Assembly: GCA_021292105.1 (NCBI GenBank)
Contig: CM037861.1
Location: forward strand, 55,131,630-55,195,629
Length of the DNA: 64,000 bases
Direction of reading: 5' to 3'
From: Anadara kagoshimensis
Taxonomy: Eukaryota; Mollusca; Bivalvia; Arcoida; Arcidae
The position numbers and the translations under genes were made by a program. The notes beneath the pieces were generated by a model that did not search any database, was not told where the DNA came from, and saw nothing but the letters and a program-made list of their open reading frames with translations. Position 1 is the stretch's first letter. Each line of letters begins with the position of its first letter. This document shows positions 58,901 to 64,000 of the stretch, piece after piece.

Positions 58901-61803
58901 AAAGGTTTTATCAAAAAGTTTCCTGAAAGAAGATATTGTTCATAATATCAGTAAACAAATCAAAAACACCAAGAAACAAACACTCCTCATCAAATGTTTG
59001 AAATGATCAAATATACCATAAAATAACAGTGCTTAAGAATTGACTGTCATTTTTTCCTGGTTCATCAAGTAATGAACCAGATTTTAAAACTAGCAAATCT
59101 GATGAACTGCGAAGCAGTTCATTTTAGATTTGCTAGTTTTAAAATCTGGTTCATTACTTGATGAACCAGGAAAAATGACAGTCAATTCTTATATTTATAA
59201 TTAATTCTTTCTTTACGAGAGCAAAATTGCAAATTCCGTTGAATGAAATAAATTCCAATGTTTTGAAAAAGAATTTTTAACGGCGGACGTGACCTGGACA
59301 TGGAACAGCTGTTCAGAAACATTAAGCCCCGCCCATTTGACGTCATGTCTGGAAGAAACAAAATAGGTCATCAATCTTGGATAATATTTCCAACAAATTT
59401 TATTTCAGTCAATGACAAAAAATTACATATTGAAGGTAGAGCTTGTTAAAAAACCAGACTTAATAGACGATAGAGTGCTCGACATCTGGACTTGCGGATT
59501 GGTATTCGACTCGGGAGTATTTGTATTCATGCGCGATGTGAAAAACCGATGTTTATGTGAATCTTGAAAAAAGAAATCAAACTGGGTTCAACGTAGAAGT
59601 TATTTTTCTATTGTAAATATTTGATGTTGAAAACTCATTGATATTGCAAATCCATAGCTATTGCCAATTGACTGATATCGCTAACTCAATGATGTTGTTA
59701 ATTCATCGATATTGGCAATTAATTGATATTTCTAATTCACTGATATTGCAAACTCATGTAGTTACATGGCAAGCCTTAAAATTAAATCTTTTTGATTGTG
59801 TGCATAAAATGATGAAATATTTGCAAATACATAATATTCAATTTTATATTCTTTTTTTCCTCAATGTTTCATAAAAACTCTTTTTTCACTGCAGATGTTC
59901 TCCAAATATGGGGTAATCAATCAAAAAGTCTTGGACCTTAAAATTCAGATGTTTTTAGTATGACCATACATAGATAGAGAATCTTACATAAAAGATTACG
60001 TAATATTTGATTTATTTAACAAGTTGATTAAATTTTCATGTGACAAGCCTAGCACAATTTGCATAAACATTTTCTTCAACAAGTTTAAGGAATTCAATAA
60101 CACTTAATCACAAATGTAAGATTATGTTTATTGTAAAGTATAAAAAAATTCCATTTTTTGTGTCTGTGAAGTGTTTTCTTAACTATAACAGAAAAGCCAA
60201 AATTACTGTAAAACTACAAGTCATACCCACTAAAACATGACATCATAATAATTTATATTATGTTATGACATCATTAAGCAAGCATACGTGAGTGATATTA
60301 CACATGTGTATTATGATTTTTATTATGTTGGTTTATTGTATGGATTTTGGGATGATTATATATAAAAATCTTACTTTAGTACATCACAAGTTTCTTTCTC
60401 AATACCAACACACAGAGAAATATTCTGTGATGGGTAGGATCTGTAGGCTGGATTCTTGAATACAAGATGTCTGTCCTATATAAAATATAAAACAAACAGA
60501 TGTAAAGCTGTATAAACTATGAAAAAATAATCTAGGGGCTGCATCAATATTCTTCAAAATCAACACAGAAATATTCTGTGAGGGATATGATCTGTAAGCG
60601 GGATTCTTGAATACAAGATGTCTGTCCTATATAAAATATAAAACAAACAGATGTAAAGCTGTATAAACTAAAAAAATCTAGGGGCTGCATCAATATTCTT
60701 GTTGTTAAAAAAGTGATTAAGAATGGGAACAGTATGGGCACATGTTCTTTTTACTGTTCTTTAGGCTTTTTATATTATTATTTTGATATGGTGAGCTAAT
60801 TTACTATACAAACATAAACTAATGCAAGTTGTTTGTCAGATTCAGATTTCTCTCTTCACAATAAACCTTATATCTGTAAATTTTCATAAATTTTATCCCA
60901 TTTTTGATTTTTTTTTTAATTTGTGTTTTTGATTGGTTTTGGTATATCAGATTTAGCACAATTAAGGTTGAACCATAAATCTACAAACTGCATTCCTGAC
61001 AGTGAAATCAAAGTAACAATGTATTTAGGCACTAGGTGCTATTATAGTGCATTTACAAAATTTACAAAATATCTAAATTACCTGCTGTAGAATATATCTT
61101 ATTTCTTCTTGACCATCTTTGACTGAAAGTAAAACATTACATACACGTATATAACATGTATAATAAATAAAGACCAAAAGAAAGTGTAAATTCTTCTTTC
61201 TCTTAAAATTTTGCTGGCTGTAACATAAACAGAAAGAAATTAAAGTTTATTTTTTCATCAAGACATTTAATACTAGTGAATATAAACCAAGTTTGTGAAA
61301 AGATGGCCTTATTTCATTTGCAATAATGACCTATGTAGCGACATAATTTATGTATCTCCGCATGTTAATTTCATATACAGGATGTAAAAACTTCAAATTT
61401 GAACTATTACTCCATTGGCTGTGGCCATGTTGTTGTTGCCTGTCACATTTTCATCGCTTCCATTGTGTATAAAGTCAAACCAAACATGGACATTTCCACA
61501 ATTTTAAAGTGCTAATATATCAATATTCTCAAAGAATGCACTGATACAAATATTGTAATTCTATAACCAATTATAGATATATCTCCCCACTCTTAGTAAT
61601 TATACCATGTAACCATTTACATGTTTACAGATTTTGAACATGTTTACTATCCAAATATTAACCATAGCATGTACATGTGGAGGCTTAAATAATAATATAT
61701 ATGTAATAATAACAATAATAATAATAATACATGTAATACTGGTATACATGCACTATGTACCTGGATTATGACCGCTGAATTCCTCAGATTCATGTACCAT
61801 TAA

Positions 61804-61882
<79 letters not shown>

Positions 61883-63609
61883 TACTACCTGGATTATGAC
61901 CGCTGAATTCCTCAGATTCATGTACCATTAAGTCTCTTACAGCTTCAACAAGTTCTTCTTTACCAAACAACAGTACAGGCATCCTTGATTTAGCTGATAC
62001 AATAAAGAGAAATTAATGTCATCAACTTTCTTTCCAAGGACAACTACAGGCTGTTGAGGAAATCTGTTATGGTGAACAACTTGTTAAACCCAAGGATCTT
62101 ATTATTCACCTGAGTTTTTTTTCAGTTTTGCATTTTAGGACATATGACATAATCAAAATTTTAAGACATTTCAAATATGAAGATTTTAATACATTTTAAA
62201 TGGACATATCACATGTATGGTGGATTAGGCTAGAAAGGTGGTTGGGTAGCTCAATCTATAGATAGTCTCGCTAGTATTGGGAAGGTCCTTGGTCTGAGCC
62301 CAAGTTTGGCCGCTGCAGTTTTCCCATTTCTGCTACAGTTGGGGGCTCATCTGACAGACCTCAGATCTCATCTGAGAAGTGACTGACCAACAGATTGGTC
62401 CCAGAGTGGAACCTGGTAGTTTCAATTCATGGAAGTTGAATCGAAAAAAAGGATGGGAAGAATTTGACAGACTGGAGTCGATAGGTGGCTGGGTAGCTCA
62501 GTCAGTAGAGGGTCTTGCTAGAATTGGGAAGGTCCCTGGTTCGAGCCCAGGTTTGGCCACTTCAGTTTTCCCTTTCCTGTTACAAATGAAGATTAAGGAC
62601 ATTTCAAATGTTTCAAATGAATATTTCAAATGGATGTATTACCCGGTAAATGATGAAGATTTTAGCATATGACCATGAATGTTTGTTTTGATGATATACA
62701 TACCTCTTGTAGGTAAGACTTTCACATATGGTAAAATTCTATCTGTAAATAAAAACACATTGTTGTATAAGTACCGGTAGTAAAAATAAAACCAACAAGG
62801 CATCTAATGATCAAACTCTATGGAATCTAGTGTTAATAATTTACAACAGTAACATAACTTTACATTTATAGTTCCAAAATAAAAAAAAACATAGTGAAAC
62901 TTCTATAAATAATAAATAGGGTATTGTTTTGTTTTGATTTCATGTTTACAAAGTCTTTAAGATATCCAACAAAAACAAATAAACAAACTTTGAAATTTCC
63001 TTGGTTTTCGTGATATGGTCTTTATACAGTAACCATATTATACTAACAGGTATAATCACATGTTCAATTATGTGATGCCTCCAAAGATATTATTTGTTTA
63101 TTTCTGTCATTTATGTTAAAGAAAGCAACATGGAATGTACAACATTTTAATTAGGAATCAATGTAAACTTAAAACTTACAGGCAACTGTTGATCTACCAA
63201 GATTTTTTTTATCAAGATAATATAAACCTTTTTTACATTTTCATCTCACACTGATAGTAAGTAATGGACCATGGTGATTAAGTGGTCTTGCACTTAACAT
63301 GCACAGCGCCTCTCACCCCCAAGGTTGGATTCCAACTCTGGGACAGATCCTAGTGTGAGGAAGTTTGTCAGTTCGCTTGCCAAAGGTCAGCAGTTTTCTT
63401 CGAACTTCTGTTTCCTCCAACATCCAAGAAACAACAGCTTCGATATAAGTGAAAGAATCTTTACTAGGACTTAAAATGTCATTACTCCACTTATGCTGAT
63501 AGTAATTATGACATACTCTGTAGATACTGTTAACTTACATCTAAAAGCCTTGTTTCTTTGAGTTTGAATGCTATCTTCATGTGACCAACCCCTCTGAAAT
63601 TTTTTGGCT
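55956..63609 (-). CDS. Unrecognised protein with C-terminal helical region (8 exons seen, 5' end outside window)
   Basis: Exons in transcript order: 63609-63539, 63227-63180, 62742-62704, 61993-61889, 61122-61082, 60475-60375, 58922-58831, 56188-55956. All phases join into a 242-residue reading frame ending in TGA. The sequence includes QRGWSHEDSIQTQRNKAFR, LDKKNLGRSTVAYRILPYVK, PVLLFGKEELVEAVRDLM, DRHLVFKNPAYRSYPSQN, KKLFDKTFDCSDSIQLC and LLQQLKQTITSLQERIVWL. The last part looks helical, perhaps a short coiled coil. I see no signal peptide or membrane span in this part. The first exon here begins in mid-codon, so more exons lie to the right. The acceptor at 63227 (AAAAAAG|GT) is weak and was chosen because only it keeps the frame. 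Convergent with ASH2L. Family not recognised. Confidence 0.82.
56350..56465. repeat. Degenerate 55-60 bp repeat, left part
   Basis: TTCAAATGTGTGTCCATTTTGGGGACATGTATC and TTTTCAATTGTGTTCATTGGAGGATAT repeat a unit whose further copies lie at 58590-58800, beyond the inserted MITE and 2 kb element. Confidence 0.65.
56606..58540 (-). mobile_element. 2 kb Pearl/HINE-like element, inverted relative of 35514-37540
   Basis: Plus-strand order is the reverse of the other copy: 29-base hairpin AGCTCACTTGGCC-AAA-GGCCATGTGAGCT (56606-56634), a GCGTGCGTGCATGCGTGCGTC microsatellite in pieces, unique part, about nine 145-147 bp units, then CAGGTGAGC and GGCCCTATTGGGCCTCTT. The unique part shares GGTTACGCGTTTTTGCGTTTAA with the reverse complement of 37165-37190. 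No ORF of note. It lies in an intron of the third gene, in the opposite relative orientation to the copy in ASH2L. Confidence 0.8.
57215..58420 (-). repeat. 145-147 bp tandem array of two alternating monomer types
   Basis: Each unit contains AAGGTCAAGGTCACA and ACTATAAACTTTTTGTATAGGCATGTATATT-like text. The text after GGTCACA is of two kinds: B, GATGCGAAAGAATACTGAAA, and A, GTAGCAAAACAATACCAAAA. Along the plus strand the order is B A B A B A A A B(end). The array in the other copy (35.6-37.0 kb) is of type B throughout. Confidence 0.85.
58590..58800. repeat. Degenerate 50-60 bp tandem repeat, four copies
   Basis: ATTTTCAAATGTGTTCATTGGAGAACATGTATCCATGG and variants recur near 58606, 58637, 58697 and 58753. 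Same unit as 56350-56465. It lies next to the donor of exon 58831-58922. Confidence 0.7.
59034..59192. mobile_element. Nested foldback element with GCGAAGC tip
   Basis: Left arm AAGAATTGACTGTCATTTTT, CCTGGTTCATCAAGTAATG, AACCAGATTTTAAAACTAGC, AAATCT. Right arm is its exact reverse complement except for one extra T. The tip is ATGAACTGC-GAA-GCAGTTCAT. Each arm also holds its own inverted repeat, CTGGTTCAT-CAAGTA-ATGAACCAG, so the arms can form side hairpins. It lies in an intron of the third gene. No ORF. Confidence 0.93.
59281..59350. promoter_or_regulatory. Candidate regulatory cluster: GC box and full CRE palindrome
   Basis: CCCCGCCC at 59327-59334 is followed by TGACGTCA, the complete cAMP response element, at 59338-59345; GGACGTGACC lies just before. 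This is a GC-rich spot in AT-rich intron. It could be an enhancer or an internal promoter of the third gene, or just repeat sequence. No transcript evidence is available here. Confidence 0.3.
59623..59758. repeat. 17 bp tandem repeat, eight diverged copies
   Basis: Successive 17-mers read GATGTTGAAAACTCATT, GATATTGCAAATCCATA, GCTATTGCCAATTGACT, GATATCGCTAACTCAAT, GATGTTGTTAATTCATC, GATATTGGCAATTAATT, GATATTTCTAATTCACT, GATATTGCAAACTCATG. The period is held without any indel although the copies differ at many sites. Confidence 0.9.
60563..60626 (-). pseudogene. Partial duplicate of exon 60375-60475 of the third gene
   Basis: On the minus strand it starts after the same acceptor and reads DRHLVFKNPAYRSYPSQNIS, identical in protein to the true exon, then diverges (VLILKN) without a splice donor. 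The duplicated block (about 150 bp) includes the intron in front of it. Five clear base differences in the shared coding part are all synonymous. It is probably not spliced in as it stands, but an mRNA using it as an alternative exon cannot be excluded. Confidence 0.75.
61760..61888 (-). repeat. (AC)n/(TC)n microsatellite with a copied exon end
   Basis: A run of about 13 TC and 30 AC units (61804-61880) is bracketed by two copies of the sequence CTGGATTATGACCGCTGAATTCC...ACCATTAAGTCTCT: one at 61760-61807, and one at 61889-61937 which is the 3' part of the real exon 61889-61993. The outer copy keeps a usable donor (CCAG|GTACAT on the minus strand). The TC run grows out of the exon's own AGTCTCT. 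Confidence 0.9.
62230..62590 (+). repeat. Two tandem tRNA-like SINE heads, about 245 bp apart
   Basis: GGTGGTTGGGTAGCTCAATC...CCTTGGTCTGAGCCCAAG (62236-62310) and GGTGGCTGGGTAGCTCAGTC...CCCTGGTTCGAGCCCAGG (62485-62555), each followed by TTTGGCCnCTnCAGTTTTCCC. The second keeps intact A and B boxes. It lies in an intron of the third gene. The ORF at 62379-62672 lies in it and is not a gene. Confidence 0.7.
62760..63170. other. Intron of the third gene, nothing recognised
   Basis: AT-rich; no repeat ends or extra exons seen. Confidence 0.4.
63255..63485 (+). repeat. tRNA-derived SINE, common family
   Basis: GGACCATGGTGATTAAGTGGTC, GCGCCTCTCACCCCCAAGG, TTGGATTCCAACTCTGGGAC, CTAGTGTGAGGAAGTTTGTC, TCGCTTGCCAAAGGTCAGC, tail GTGAAAGAATCTTTACTAGG. 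Fairly complete copy between exons 63180 and 63539. Confidence 0.75.
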
Positions 63610-63914
63610 CTGTTTAAATAATGAATAACAAAAAATTTATATACATGTATTTTATGATGATATACGAAGAATGCATGTTAGCTGATTGTATGTAGGTCTT
63701 ATTGTTTTGTTGAAAATTATGAAGATAAACATAATAAAAATAGATTTTGGAAAATTCAAAATACTGTGACAAAAAGTAAGTTGGCAATGATATTAAGAAA
63801 CATTGCAATACTAAACATTTCCACCAACGATTTGTTGAACTAACAAAACATTAAACAATTTGGGACCCAGTAAATCAAATTCAATGCTCTATCATAAAAT
63901 ATATTAACAAATAC

Positions 63915-64000
63915 ATATACAGTTAAACCAGCTTCTATATAAGGACCACCTGCTTTTAATGACTAGTAAACTTTTATCCCAATTCCTCTTTATTCATGTT
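63915..64000. mobile_element. Partial MITE (CAGTCMAACCTG family) at the right edge
   Basis: TACAGTTAAACCAGCTTCTA, AAGGACCACCTGCTTTTAATG and the following text match the start of the MITE at 44980-45152. The rest is cut off by the window end. Confidence 0.65.

Noticed and set aside
61800-61982. ORF ending in repeated VCVCVC and RERERE
   Set aside because: The first part is the real exon 61889-61993; the rest is the microsatellite read through the donor.
62485-62555. Possible functional tRNA gene with good A and B boxes
   Set aside because: The acceptor stem does not pair, and a second similar head lies 245 bases upstream with the same trailing text, so it is a SINE head.

Overview
The window is AT-rich animal DNA. 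Short exons lie in long repeat-filled introns with GT-AG borders (one GC-AG), and there are no operons or ribosome binding sites. The protein sequences and the repeats point to a mollusc, most likely a bivalve. The repeats in question are interspersed elements with internal tandem arrays and end hairpins, many tRNA-derived SINEs, TA-flanked MITEs and 'AGGTCA'-rich dispersed repeats. I cannot name a species.

Four coding units can be supported. (1) On the plus strand, 15 exons from 754 to 44376 encode the C-terminal 513 residues of ASH2L/Ash2, the SPRY-domain subunit of the SET1/MLL histone H3K4 methyltransferase complexes. Its 5' exons lie before the window. (2) Its SPRY domain is split by a 29.8 kb intron (12419-42238). 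Inside that intron, on the minus strand, lies an eight-exon gene (15496-24200, about 322 residues seen) for a Ser/Lys/Glu-rich, probably disordered protein that I do not recognise. (3) The same intron holds, also on the minus strand, an intronless 275-residue ORF (30159-30986) with a signal peptide, an ectodomain and one membrane span. (4) On the minus strand, eight exons from 63609 down to 55956 encode the C-terminal 242 residues of an unrecognised protein with a C-terminal helical region. Its 5' end lies beyond the right edge, and it is convergent with ASH2L. A frameshifted exon fragment (29501-29712) lies between two hairpin-forming repeats.

Layout: 0-12.4 kb, ASH2L zinc-binding, winged-helix, linker and first SPRY exons, with tandem arrays in the 4.6 kb intron. 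12.4-42.2 kb, the giant intron with the two antisense genes, SINEs, palindromes and a 2 kb element built on a 145 bp array (35.5-37.5 kb). 42.2-44.4 kb, last ASH2L exons and a duplicated 3' end. 44.4-55.9 kb, intergenic, with 34 bp, 62 bp and about 108 bp tandem arrays, MITEs and a SINE with intact target-site duplications. 55.9-64 kb, the third gene, whose introns hold a second, inverted copy of the 2 kb element inserted into a MITE, a nested foldback repeat, a 17 bp array and two partial exon duplications.

The points most worth checking are: the exon duplication at 60.4-60.7 kb, whose five clear substitutions are all synonymous third-position changes; the foldbacks at 28.9 and 59.1 kb, both with GCGAAGC at the hairpin tip; the 103-base near-perfect palindrome at 30.0 kb; the exact insertion site of the inverted 2 kb element; and the antisense genes inside ASH2L. 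All calls are by eye from the sequence. No database search was run.
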